Below, piece by piece: positions 12,851 to 23,612 of a stretch of 64,000 bases of DNA; within the stretch, counting starts at the first letter, position 1; each line of letters begins with the position of its first letter. The DNA is from Gymnorhina tibicen (lineage: Eukaryota; Chordata; Aves; Passeriformes; Artamidae): contig VXAZ01000388.1 of assembly GCA_013399875.1 (NCBI GenBank), positions 310,001 to 374,000 on the forward strand, read 5' to 3'. Both the position numbers and the translations under genes were made by a program. A model generated the notes under the pieces. That model did no database searches, was not told where the DNA came from, and saw only the letters and a program-made list of their open reading frames with translations.

Positions 12851-15800
12851 ATTTTTTTACCTCAGAATGTGTATCCACAGAGCTTGACTTGTACTTCATT
12901 AATGTATAGAACATTTATGTCGCATAAAGCTGTGTGCACATAAATCTTCCCAAGAGCTCAGGAATTATTGGCTCACTGGTGCCCCTGCCTCCTGCTTTGG
13001 CCCCTGTCACTGCAGGGAGTAATGATGTGCCACAGGACCAGAGAGGGCTTTGAAAAGGAGCAATGAGGTGTCTGGTCTGAGTGATACCCGGTGCCACCTT
13101 ACCGGTGACGATGTTGCAGTAAACTGGATTTTCTGAAAAGTGACAAGTCTAAAAACAAACTAAAAATCATTAGGGCTTTCTTGAATATTTGCATTAACTA
13201 ATCCTTTATTGGATGAAATTTTTTTAGCATCACAAGTGACTAATTCATCTTACTCAAAAACTGGGCATCAAACATTTCTTATTGGTACAATTTTTAACTC
13301 TGTTCCTCTGACTATCCCATGGAATAGCATGTAATACCTGACAGGGATAGTAGCCAGAGGAAAGTTGCTCTTCTGGATAATATGAGACTTCTTATGTCAT
13401 TTTGGTGAAAGGAAAGGTCCTACCTTTAGGGACCCAAGAATAACAATACAACTAAAAGTAATTTTCCATTTAATTTTTTTATTGAATGTGTTTTGTTAAA
13501 CATTTTCGGTTGTTCTATTTTCAGTCTGTAGCCATTCTACAATCCCTAAAAATGTCTTTTTGCTTGTAGCACTGCCTGAGAAAATGGAGAGTGCATTCCA
13601 CATGTTGCCACATGGACAATATTTTTACCATATTCCTTTTTTGTGCCATTAACTTCCTGAAAAATTTACAAGAGCCTGAAGCAAACTTACTTTTTCTTCT
13701 ATGTTCCCTTCAAATTCGAGATTTAAGAGACTTCACTTATTCCTTTCTTGTGAGATGGATTTATTTTTTATGCTACTAAAGAAAAAAAGAAAAATATTTA
13801 GAACCATCTCAGGCTGTGATGCCTGAGAACAACACTGCACAGTGCCCATTAACTTCGCTAGCATTCCCAAGGAGGAAATTCTGTGTTTTGCCTTCTTTTG
13901 GTGATGTTACTCAGCTTTAGTATCTTTGAAATGAGGCAGACCCCAGAATTGTAGGAGGCAGTATAAGCAGATGTATGAAGGAGTTTATCCAGGCATTAAT
14001 TACAGCCATGAAACAGACACAGGGCACTGTGGGACAACTCCTGGGCGCTAAGGCACCTCCTTCTCCCCATACCAAGGGTCCTACTGAAGTTCCAGTATTT
14101 AAACTACTACATGCCACTGTAGTACCACTACACAGGCGGAAAAATCCTGTGTTTGAGCAGCTAGCATCACTCCAAGTGGGACTGCAATAAAATTTGGGAG
14201 GTTATTTTTATATCACTAAGTACCAGAGAAGTCCCCCCAGTCTGTTGCCAGAGTGGTGAGTGGTTTCTGAGGCAATTATGAAAGCTACTCGTAATAATTA
14301 GCGTTGGTTATCAACATGTTTGTAAAAAGCAGCTCCAGAGGCAGCATCGTGGGGCTCCACATGGCTCCTTCGGGCATTGCTGCTCTCGCTGATGAGATTC
14401 CACCTGACATCTCACCCAGCTTATTAACAGGGCGAGTGAGATGTCAGAAGGCATCAAGTCAAGGTCTGCTGCGTTCCCTGAGGGACACTCAACTTCTGCA
14501 CAGCCAGAGAAACTTTTAAGAGGATAGAAAGGTCCCTTTAGAGTGAAGATAAGTGAACAACCAGGATCATCTGCCATGAACAGGACTGTGGATGCCTCAG
14601 TTATATATATGGTAACTATAATGAGTTTTTGTCATCTTGAAGACATTTTTTTGCATACAGTAAAGTGCAGGGGGCGTTTTCAGCATTTACTTTATACTTC
14701 AAAGGTAGAAACAAGTCCTTTGCACCAGGGGATTTCATCCCATTGGTTCAAGGATCTCTGTCACCGTTTTGTTTGGGTTTGTTCTTCATGTAGTATAAAA
14801 GAACCTGGGAATTCTTGACTTTAGAGTGGGAATTTGATTTATTTAATATAGGATTAAAAAGGATGACAGATCTGCCCACAGACAGAGCTCTGAAGTTCAA
14901 GTGTAAGGGCCCATGGCCACATACACACATTTGCACACTCTCATCCTGTGACTACTTCCATTTGAACAGGGTCCCAAGTCTCGTGTTCCTCATCTTGCCT
15001 CAAGTCCTAATCTACTTCTGGTTGTCCCTTTGCATTCCTGAGTGATCTATAGTTCCAGGGCAGAGATGGATGCATTTTTTTTGCAGTAATTATTTTGCAG
15101 AAATCCAGTTGTCCAGAATTAACCTGTAAAATCTGGAACTGTGCACTTCTGGGAATGGTGCACGTAATTTAGTGAGTATGAGATGCACTTCAAAGGGCAG
15201 TTTTCAAGTCCTATTTTGAAAGTAGTCTGATATTTTAAGAACTTAATTATATTTTTCATGAAGTATTTTATTTTATGGTAAAGGGCAACAGAGAAGGGTG
15301 TAATAATTATTTCCATTATTTCTGCCTCTCAGCTGATGCTTGGAATTCCCACTGACACAAACATGCTTTCTGCATATTTAAATCCATGCGGCGTAGGCAG
15401 CAACAGTCAATAAGAGAGAAGGGAAAGCAGTATAATGACTGACTTGGGGTTGTTTTCTCTGCATTACAAAAAGATTTAGATGATCCAGCCTGTGTTTTAA
15501 CTCCTGTTGTGACTAGCTTGTACCACATATAAGTTAAACAAATACAGCCACAGCAGATATTTCACAGAATGTCTTTGTGAAATTCCCTTATCAAAGCAGG
15601 CTGAGGAGTCACTAAAAGACCTTGACCTCCAATAAAATCAGTACCTTTGTAAATGGAACTTTTCTTGCTGGGTGTATGTTTGGTGTTAATTTGCATAAAG
15701 GCCTCTCAAGTGCACCATCCTCTTTGGTCTAAAATTTAGCCCATCAATGTTACACTGTTAATCAAAAAATTAATTTGAGTTCTTTTTTGGTTTGTTTTGG

Positions 15801-16654
15801 GGCTCTTTTAGTTGTTGAGGGGTTTGTTTGGGGGTTTTTTGAGTTTTGTGTTTTTTTACAGTCTCTGGTGGATCATGCAGGCCTCATGATCTGGAGGGGC
15901 TTTATACTCAGACAATGTTCATGTGTCATTTTTATAAACATTATTTGTCAACTGCTTTAATTGCTGTAAATCCATTTGCTGTTCCTTAGAACAGAACGAA
16001 CTCCCCAAGAGGTTTTCTAGGTGGCAGAGAGGACAAATTAAAGCTATACACTTCCTCCTGAAAGAATACAAACTTGGTTTGCAGATATTTCAAAACAATT
16101 TCTGTTTTTCCTTCCTTACAGCAAAGGAGAACTTCCCTCCTTTCTGCTGAAACATTCTCCTTTGTGATGCTCTGCCCTCTGCTCAGCCTCCGAGTGCTCT
16201 GGTGGGTGCTCAGCAGTTGTTCCCTCCAGAAGGGCTGGAGAGAAGGATCAGGAGGAAGGCAATTCCCAAGGGTTATTAGTTTCCTGTCTTTTGAAGCAAA
16301 TAGACCATGTTTATGATGGCAATCATGGGTTAAAAAATCCAGTCTATTAAACTTTGCATCAGAGCTGGATTAAGTTCTGTGGCATCTTGAGGCATTGAGA
16401 ATTTGCTCAAACGTCCTTCTCTCTTCAGCTTCACTGCTCAAAAAAGGTGCAGGTTGAAACAAGTTTCAGATATGAACATTGTGTTCAGCTCCAGCTGCTG
16501 CTTTAAAGCCACTGACTTTCATAAATTTTCCTCAACAAATCCTGTGTTGGATTTCTTATGTAATTTTTATTATAGAAATTCTTGAGCTTTTAGAAAATCT
16601 TGGATCTCTGATGTCCATGAGGTTTTTCAGATCTCGACAGACCCACTGGTAAAC
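12851..16654. other. Intergenic, no gene recognised
   Basis: No exon-like block was recognised. A T/G-rich low-complexity tract lies at about 15778-15860. Other short open frames are unremarkable. Confidence 0.5.
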
Positions 16655-16718
16655 CTGACCAAATCAATATGACCTCAGAGGTCTTTTCCAACTGAGATGA
16701 TTCTGTGATTCTGTGATT
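16655..16718 (+). mobile_element. CR1 LINE 3'-end fragment
   Basis: The sequence GACCTCAGAGGTCTTTTCC, then AACTGAGATGATTCTGTGATTC, ends in a repeated ATTCTGTG unit. That is the standard 3' terminus of avian CR1, where the 8-bp unit replaces a poly(A) tail. The copy is severely 5'-truncated. Confidence 0.75.
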
Positions 16719-19435
16719 TGAGAGGAATCCTGATGCCACCTTTCCTTTCATTACGTCAGTAGCAGTGGATAAACGTGAGCATATCTCTGTCAGCATCTTA
16801 GAAGGACTTTTAGTTGCCTTTAATTTGCTTAAAGCTCTGGTAGTTGCGGACCAGTGCATAAACTATATAGAGGCCAAGCAGATTACATTGCAGCAGCTGG
16901 ATACAAACTCATTCCTGAGGGAAAAAGGAAATATAATTCACGCATTTCCATCTCTCGTGACTGCATTTAGTGACTGTGAATGCTTTACAATAAGGGAGTG
17001 ACCATGTCTGTGTAAGCCACGCTGTCTGGGGCAGATGATGGAAGTCTTTTGATGGGTTTAGGCTGGTCTCATTTGGCTACCGAACCTCAGTGTCTGAAGT
17101 TTTCAGATTCGATCATTGCTGCTGCCACGCTGATTAACTTTGATGCAATTTCCCTCCCAGTGACACAGCAACAGCAGCAGCAGGAGCAGCAGAGAAGGAC
17201 TGGGCAGATGTAACACAAAGCTTGAGCTCACAGTTTCTACCATCTCATAAATTTTAAGACTTTTGCTTTTTCAGTTCTTTTTAGATGTAAGATCAGAGGG
17301 AAAACTGCCCAGAGGTACCCCTTGGCTGCATTCATAAAACTGCCCAGTCAGAGCAGGGGAAAAATTTTCTCAAAAGAAAAGAGAATAACACTAAAGCCAA
17401 AATGGTAAAGATCTGAATAAAAATGGGATTTCTGTTCAGAGATGCTGCTTAGCACTTGGTTTCAGTGCTTGCTGAATTGATTAATATACTGTTGGTCACT
17501 CAGGCTCAAGCAGTGGTGCCCAGGACACCTTGTGATGTCTGATAATGAGGAGGAAAACCCTTTGCCATCATTCTGTGCACCTGGTACTGCAGCCTGGCCA
17601 TGACATGTGCCTTAAATCAATGAAGCATAAGCCTGAAATAATAACTTCCTTCATGGAAAAATATGCTCAATTAGCTGCTCAAAAATGTGCATGAGGATGG
17701 ACAGTTTTCAGTTCAAGTCTCTTGTAAGGAAGGATTTACTGGCTGAGATCCGAATCCTTCACGTGTGTCTGCACGGTGATTGCTCTTTCTTTTTAACTCC
17801 TTTACTCAAATTATTTGGGGAAGTTTTGAGCACTTTTAAGGGGAGTGCTGGAAATTTCCAAGGGAAAGATGGAAACTCTGTCAGAAGCGAATATTTTTCC
17901 TCTTAGTTTCTTGCTGCTTGATGCGATACGGTACTGCGAGCACGCTAAGGATCCAGGACCAGTGTGGCTTGTCACTGCCTTTTCTTTTCAAGGTTTCTCC
18001 TGGTAGTATCCTGAATAAAAAAATTGAAGAATGGAAATCCATATAAAATTGGTTTTAGCCCAAAGCCTGCTTACTGTTGTGCTTATCCAACTCCTGCTAC
18101 TGGGAGGTGTGGAGAGAAATTGGTTTTCCTTCTTTGATTTGAAACAAAATCCTCCACAGCTAGAACTGGAACTGGAATTGTTACCCTGATTTACAAGTAT
18201 GTTTTTCAAACTCATCATGTCCTGTTAGGGGGGCCTGGAAGGCAGAATCACAGATAAATCAGCTGAAAGTCAAAATTCAATCAATGTGGGATCCCACCTG
18301 TGTGGAAGAAGAATATTTGGGTTTTTTGTTGGGCATCAATTTCTAATTGGGAAGTTTGTGCTTTTTCAAATTTGTGTGAACTAAAATCTAGAACTGGAAG
18401 TATGAAAAAAGGTGGAAAAGTTGTGGGCCTTTGCTTGGAAGCACTGAAGAAGCACAGATTATAAAAACCCTTTATTTCTGAGACTACTTACTGGAGCAAT
18501 TTTGTGTTTTACCACAGTGTCAGTTGAAGCACATAAGAACACCACCTGATTTATGTCTCCTATTTTCTTATACAGACTGATTGGGGTTTCTTTAATAGGA
18601 AGAGGAAGAAGGGAACCTGAGAGACAGGCAAACTGTAGAAATATGGTAAAACTTGCTAACAGTTCACCAGAAGGGAGCAGAGCAGTTGTGGCTGGCCAGT
18701 GTCCGAGGGCACAAGAGGGTGCTGTGCACTCAGCTCATCACAGCCAAACCCCCAGGTTACTGTCACTGACTGATGCAAATACATGATTTTAAAAAGTAAA
18801 GCTTTAATATTTTTTAGATAGAAAGCTTTGCCTTCTTCATGCTAGTCAAAACTGCACAAAATGTTTGGCAAGTGAATGAAGCTTCAAAAAGATTCAAGAG
18901 AATTTCTGTGCTGTGAGGGAAACAGCTGAGAAACAGAAATAAGCAGAAGCTAAAAAAGAGAAAATTAAACAGGAAGTGTTACACAGAGAAAGATGGGTCA
19001 GGAAGAAAGTCTCTGAAATCAAAGGCAGCATAGAAGGGCATCAGCCCGTGGCAGGCACTGCAGCTGGGCTTGTGCAGCAGAAGATCAGAGCTGTCACACA
19101 TTGGCAGAGAAAGTCCGTTTCCCTGGGTGTTGTGAGAGCAGGGCTGATGCTTCACAAACCTATGGGATACCTATCCCAAAATATCCAGAGCCTGATAGTA
19201 ATCCCTCATCTCCTGCCAACCCCTTCTCAAAGATCTCAGCCAAGAGAGCTCCACATGCTCTGTGCAGACATTGCCAGCTGCAAACGAGTGTGCAGAATAT
19301 GCTGGGAGGGTGGGGCTGGGGACAGGGGTAACGGGTAAGGGATACAGGTGAGCAGCTGAGCAAAAGGAAGCTCTGGTCTGTACAGAAAGGAGTGGTAGTT
19401 TTAGCAAGGGCTGGCGGAATTCTTAGGGAAGCTGA
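16719..19435. other. Intergenic, no gene recognised
   Basis: Nothing beyond short spurious open frames. A short CAG-rich run lies at about 17168-17190. Confidence 0.5.
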
Positions 19436-19520
19436 GTCCTCTTCCTACCCCTGCCACTAACATGTTCTTGGAACTTTCACAAATTATGCCTTATTGTCTG
19501 TAGTCTCCCATCTGTGAAGG
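19436..19520 (+). mobile_element. Possible MIR SINE remnant
   Basis: CTGCCACTAACATG, a decayed middle, then CTCCCATCTGTGAA lie in the order and spacing of the sense strand of MIR (CTGCCACTTACTAG ... CTCATCTGTAAAATG). Divergence is high, so this is only a suggestion. Confidence 0.4.
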
Positions 19521-20230
19521 CTGAGGCATCTTGGAAATGAAAATGTCACATCCTGATTCCATGCACTTGATAGAAAAAGGGGGGTCTGCAGAAGAGGAGC
19601 CACAGAGACCCTTAAATCCTGTGAATAAATACCTGCTCTTAATAGAAAGCTGAATCTCTCCATATAAAATTACATTGCTAAAGATATCAAATCAGTTCTG
19701 TTTTCCTGTGTTAGAAACATCTTTATCTCTGACATAAAGCCTTAGCTAAATAAGGGGCAGAAAACCAGTAGATTGCAGCAGGAGCAATTGTTTGCAAGAT
19801 ACAGCCCTAAGAGTTTAAAAAGCATCAGTTCTACATGAGAAATACCAGTTGCAGTTACTTGTTGATGCCAGTTCAGTGAATCCTGACCACAAGAGTTATT
19901 TTGCATGTTTGGGTTTTTCAAATTGGAGGTAGCCTGTAAAACTGCGACCTCCTCTGTAATTTAAAGGTAAATATTTTAAGTAATCACCTCAGGAATTTAT
20001 CTGGGCTTTGCCCTGGTGATTTATAGAGGCAGCTGTGCCCATTTCTTTCTGGGTGGTGTTTTCAAAGTAATTTAAGACATGAAAGGCACCTGGAGCAGGA
20101 TGTGTCTTTATGGGAGAGATCTAGAGGCTGTCTCAAGGTGGTTTAGCTAAAAGACTTATGAATTAGAAACAAGGTGTGCTGCAAAATGTGAGAGAGGTGC
20201 TCAAAGGTATAAATCTTGGCATGTTCATTT

Positions 20231-20450
20231 CCCAAGAGCAGTGCAGAGAAATGCTGAGGTTGGAAGGGACTTCTGGAAATCAGCTTGTCCAGTCCCCTGC
20301 TCAAGCAGTCAGAGCAAGTTTACCCAGTGCTGTCCCCAGTTGGGTTTTGTGGTGATATTCAACCTTTCTGGGAAGCCTGGCCACCCTCACAGTAAGAGAA
20401 GTGTTTCCATGTGTTCAGATGGTTTTCAATCTGTGCCCATCTCATCTTTT
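20231..20450 (-). mobile_element. CR1 LINE fragment, antisense
   Basis: Reading the plus strand gives the reverse complement of a CR1 3' region: GAGGTTGGAAGGGACTTCTG, then CCAGTCCCCTGCTCAAGCAG, and CACCCTCACAGTAAGAGAAG further on. The hallmark 3' octamer end is degraded. The fragment is old and 5'-truncated. Confidence 0.8.
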
Positions 20451-20754
20451 TCTGTCAGTGGTGCTATTGAGAACAGTGTGGCTCTTTCTTTGTTTCCTCC
20501 CAGAAGTTCAGTGTTTCTAGGTATGTACTAAAGGAGAGGTGAGTGATACTGCTTTCATTGTTTGAGTTCAGGCACAGGTATCTTGGAGGAAAGGCTGTCT
20601 TAGAAGGAAATTTTTGTGCCCTGTTCTGGATGAAAGATACTCTGAGTTCAGTTATGAAATATGACCTCAAATCGAGATTTCTGGCCTCTCTTTGACCTAA
20701 GAATGAACTTGCCAAAGGTGTTTGACTTCGTGCTCTTCTCATCAGGATAAACAC

Positions 20755-20838
20755 ACCCAAATACCATCTGTCTCTAGAAAAATCTTCCACCACAGCACCC
20801 AAACACCATCTGTCTCTAGAAAAATCTTCCATCACAGC
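20755..20838. repeat. 42-bp tandem duplication, two copies
   Basis: Unit 1 is 20755-20796 and unit 2 is 20797-20838. They are exactly adjacent, the same length, and differ at only two positions (ATACC/ACACC and CCACCAC/CCATCAC). It is a recent local duplication in non-coding DNA. The period is a multiple of three, so it leaves an open minus-strand frame with a 14-residue repeat, which I regard as spurious. Confidence 0.9.
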
Positions 20839-21726
20839 CCATAGGTGTGACCCCAGCTCTCCAGTCCCGTTGTCTGCTTATACACCCTGCACAAAGAGGG
20901 AGAGATGGAGTTAAAAGTTAAGTGTGTAGCTGGCTGAGGACTTGCCTTTGTGGATGTGGGTTTGAGGATGTCAGGAAAACACAGATGCCTTGTTGCAAAA
21001 TAATTTCTGCTGTCCCATAGGAGACAGGCAGTTTTACTGTCAAATATTTCAACCCCCTTAAAATGAAGAAAATCAGTTCAATTTTAACCAGCTAAAGATA
21101 TGATCCACATTTTGCACTTTTATGTGGCCCAACGGACATTACTGGTGCTGTAGTAGAAAGTAGCTTTTTGGGTCATTAAAACAGGAGGGAAAAGCCCCTC
21201 AGTTTGGAGATCATATTCCTTGTTGCTGCTGTAGGTTATTTTTCTTGGTTAAAAGACACTGAGTCATATTTAGATAATGTGAACAGGCTTGCTCTAACAG
21301 CTGAGGAATCCAGAAACAGCACAAAGCAGCGTTCCTTGTCTTTGGGCTCCCCCCTTCTGCTCCCTCTTTTACAGATAACAGGGAAAACTGTCCTTAGCAG
21401 GCATCCAGGACACTGCCTGACCCTCCCTTGCATTTCCACAGCTGTTGGTCACCTTGATGGAGGCTCCTGCTAAGACACAGTAAGTGATCTCATCAGGATT
21501 TTTACCTGAAGGGCTTTTTAAGCAGAAGCTGTTGCTGTCAGAGTCACAGGATCAGGTGTGATTTCCCCTTTGCTGGAATATACAGCAAATACTCAAACAG
21601 GCTCTGGGCTTTTTTTAGCTCACAAAAGCAAGGGAGTCCTTTGAAAGATCCTCCGTGTACCCAATCATCGCTTTCCTCATGCTGTACAGCATCATAATAT
21701 TCTGACAGTGTAAATCCTCACATTTG

Positions 21727-21758
21727 CCTCCCTCCCTCTCTCCTCCCTCCCCCTCCAG
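21727..21758 (+). promoter_or_regulatory. Long polypyrimidine tract ending in CAG, candidate 3' splice site
   Basis: About thirty consecutive C/T bases end in CCAG (AG at 21757-21758), 142 bases before the LRRC38 start codon. As a 3' splice site it would be strong. It would make 21759 the first base of the coding exon, with a non-coding exon further upstream. Alternatively it is promoter-proximal CT-rich DNA. A short (CA)7 follows at 21806-21819. Confidence 0.35.
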
Positions 21759-21900
21759 ACTGCTGCTATCGGATCTGTGATGATATATGATCTCCTGGAT
21801 ACAATCACACACACACACAAGTACCAGGCACTCCTGCTCAGCTGAGCAAAATGTCTTTCTCCTAGAAGTGCTGCTCATCACAGCCTTCAGATCCTTGACG

Positions 21901-22528
21901 ATGTTGCCATGCTTTCCTTCCTGCCTCCTGCCTTTTGCTGGCTTTGCCTGCCTGCTTTTCCTGCCTGGGGGTCATCTTTGCCCTGCTGTCTGTAGCTGTA
22001 TGGACTACCACACCATAGACTGCCGGGATCAAGGACTCCCAAGTGTTCCTAATCCCTTTCCACTGGATGTACGGAAACTTCTTATAGCTGATAACAATAT
22101 TCAGGCAATACCAGCTGACTTCTTTATATTTTATGGAGATCTAGTCTATTTGGACTTCAGGAATAACTCCCTCACCTCTTTAGAAGAGGGCACTTTTAGC
22201 AGTTCTACCAAACTGGTGTATTTAGACTTAAGCTACAATAATTTAACACAGCTCGATGCTGGGATATTCAAATCAGCAGAGAAACTGATAAAATTGAGCC
22301 TTGGAAACAATAACCTGGTGGATGTGGATGAGGCTGCTTTTGAGAACCTGGACCAGCTCCAAGTGTTAGAATTGAATGACAATAACTTACAGAGCCTAAA
22401 CGTGGCAGCCCTGGAAGCGCTGCCCTCCCTGCGGACCATCCGCTTGGAGGGCAACCCTTGGGTCTGTGACTGTGACTTTGCCAATCTTTTCAGCTGGATA
22501 CAGGACAATGCATCCAAGCTCCAGAAAG
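21901..22528 (+). CDS. LRRC38: LRRC38 coding exon 1: signal peptide, LRRNT, five LRRs, start of LRRCT
   Basis: LRRC38 is the gamma-4 auxiliary subunit of the large-conductance Ca2+- and voltage-activated K+ (BK, KCNMA1) channel and shifts its voltage dependence at the plasma membrane. This exon encodes residues 1-209 plus one base. Seen: signal peptide at about 1-24; LRRNT with C27, C31, C33 and C41; five 24-residue leucine-rich repeats at about 58-175 (for example [17 protein letters not shown]); and the opening of the LRRCT cap ([10 protein letters not shown]189 and C191). N-glycosylation sequons lie at N88, N114 and N203. The start at 21901 was chosen over an in-frame ATG at 21787 because it has A at -3 and opens directly into the signal peptide. 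The exon ends AAAG|GTAAAG in phase 1. LRRC26, 52 and 55 are paralogues, but the motif [19 protein letters not shown] fits LRRC38 best. Confidence 0.96.
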
Positions 22529-23383
22529 GTAAAGCTCTGTGGCTCTCAGTGCAGTCTGTGTGTCTGTGTGTGGCTGGGAGGGCAGGAGGGTTCCTGCTCC
22601 CATTGTCTGTGTGCTGCCTGCAGTTTGCTCAGGCTGTAATTGCATGCTTTCAACAAACGAGCCCATTAAATCCATGTTGCCTTCTTTTAGCAGCAGGTCC
22701 TCCTCCCAGTTAAGAAATAAAATTTAAAAATGAAGCCCTAATAATTTTGATTTACAGACTAAACTTGCATAGGCAATGAAAGAGCCTTTTCAAATTCATT
22801 CAGACCAGAGCTGGTTCTCTTCCAGACTTCATTTTCTCTCCGGTAAATATATTTTCTACAATAAGCCCTTTCAGCAGCTAAATATTCTGTGCCAGCTCCT
22901 TAGGAAAACTGATTTTCCTCTCATTTTACTGCTCAGTTATGAAGCTGCTACAAAAGAGTTAAATCCCCATTTTATGCAACTGTGATTGTCAGCCCGTTCC
23001 TGGAAGTATAGTGTTGTAATGCTCAGTGTTTGAAACACTTCAGTATCTCAATTTTGGCTCTTTTCATTAAAATAGCACTGTTTCCAATATGAGAAATAAA
23101 TTGAAGTGGCTTTGGAACCCCCCAAAATGCAAGATATATAATCCTGGTATTTGAGCCAGTAATTTTTAGAAAGGCACAGGGGGGAAAAATAAATTGCCAT
23201 GTGTAGGGAATCCAGACTCTTGCTCCACATGTCCCACCAGACCCCAAAGCCTCTCTTAATCCAGCTTTAGCAGGATATCATCTCACAGTTCATGTCTCCC
23301 AACAAGCACCAGGGCACCAGGGCGCCACTGAGCAGCACCAGCTGCTCCCAAAGGCAGATTGCTGGGAGCAGGAAAACTTTAGG

Positions 23384-23612
23384 AGGGCCTCAGAGGGGAC
23401 ACCTTCCACTATCCCAGGGTGCTCCAAGCCCCATCCAACCTGACCTGGAAGACTTCCAGGGATGAGACAGCCACAGCTTCTCTGGGCAACCTGAGCCAGG
23501 GCCTCACTGCTCTCACAGGGAAGGATTTTTTCCTCATATCCCATCTAAATCTACTCCCTGTCAGTTTGAAGCTGTTCTCCTGTGTCCTGTGACTACAGGC
23601 TCAGACTCTGCA
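23384..23612 (-). mobile_element. CR1 LINE fragment, antisense, in LRRC38 intron
   Basis: The plus strand reads ACACCTTCCACTATCCCAGG, GTGCTCCAAGCCCCATCCAA, CCTGACCTGGAAGACTTCCA, CAGCTTCTCTGGGCAACCTG, and continues to AAATCTACTCCCTGTCAGTT. This is the reverse complement of the CR1 ORF2 end and 3' region, without its terminal octamers. Confidence 0.88.

Noticed and set aside
21787..21900. In-frame upstream ATG giving LRRC38 a 38-residue N-terminal extension
   Set aside because: The extension would bury the signal peptide, while the ATG at 21901 has a good context and gives the expected family length. The extension also covers a CA repeat.
22529..22713. Read-through of LRRC38 exon 1 to a stop at 22713
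   Set aside because: The frame after 22528 shows no LRRCT sequence. GTAAAG is a good donor, and exon 2 at 34518 restores the expected cysteines and membrane span.
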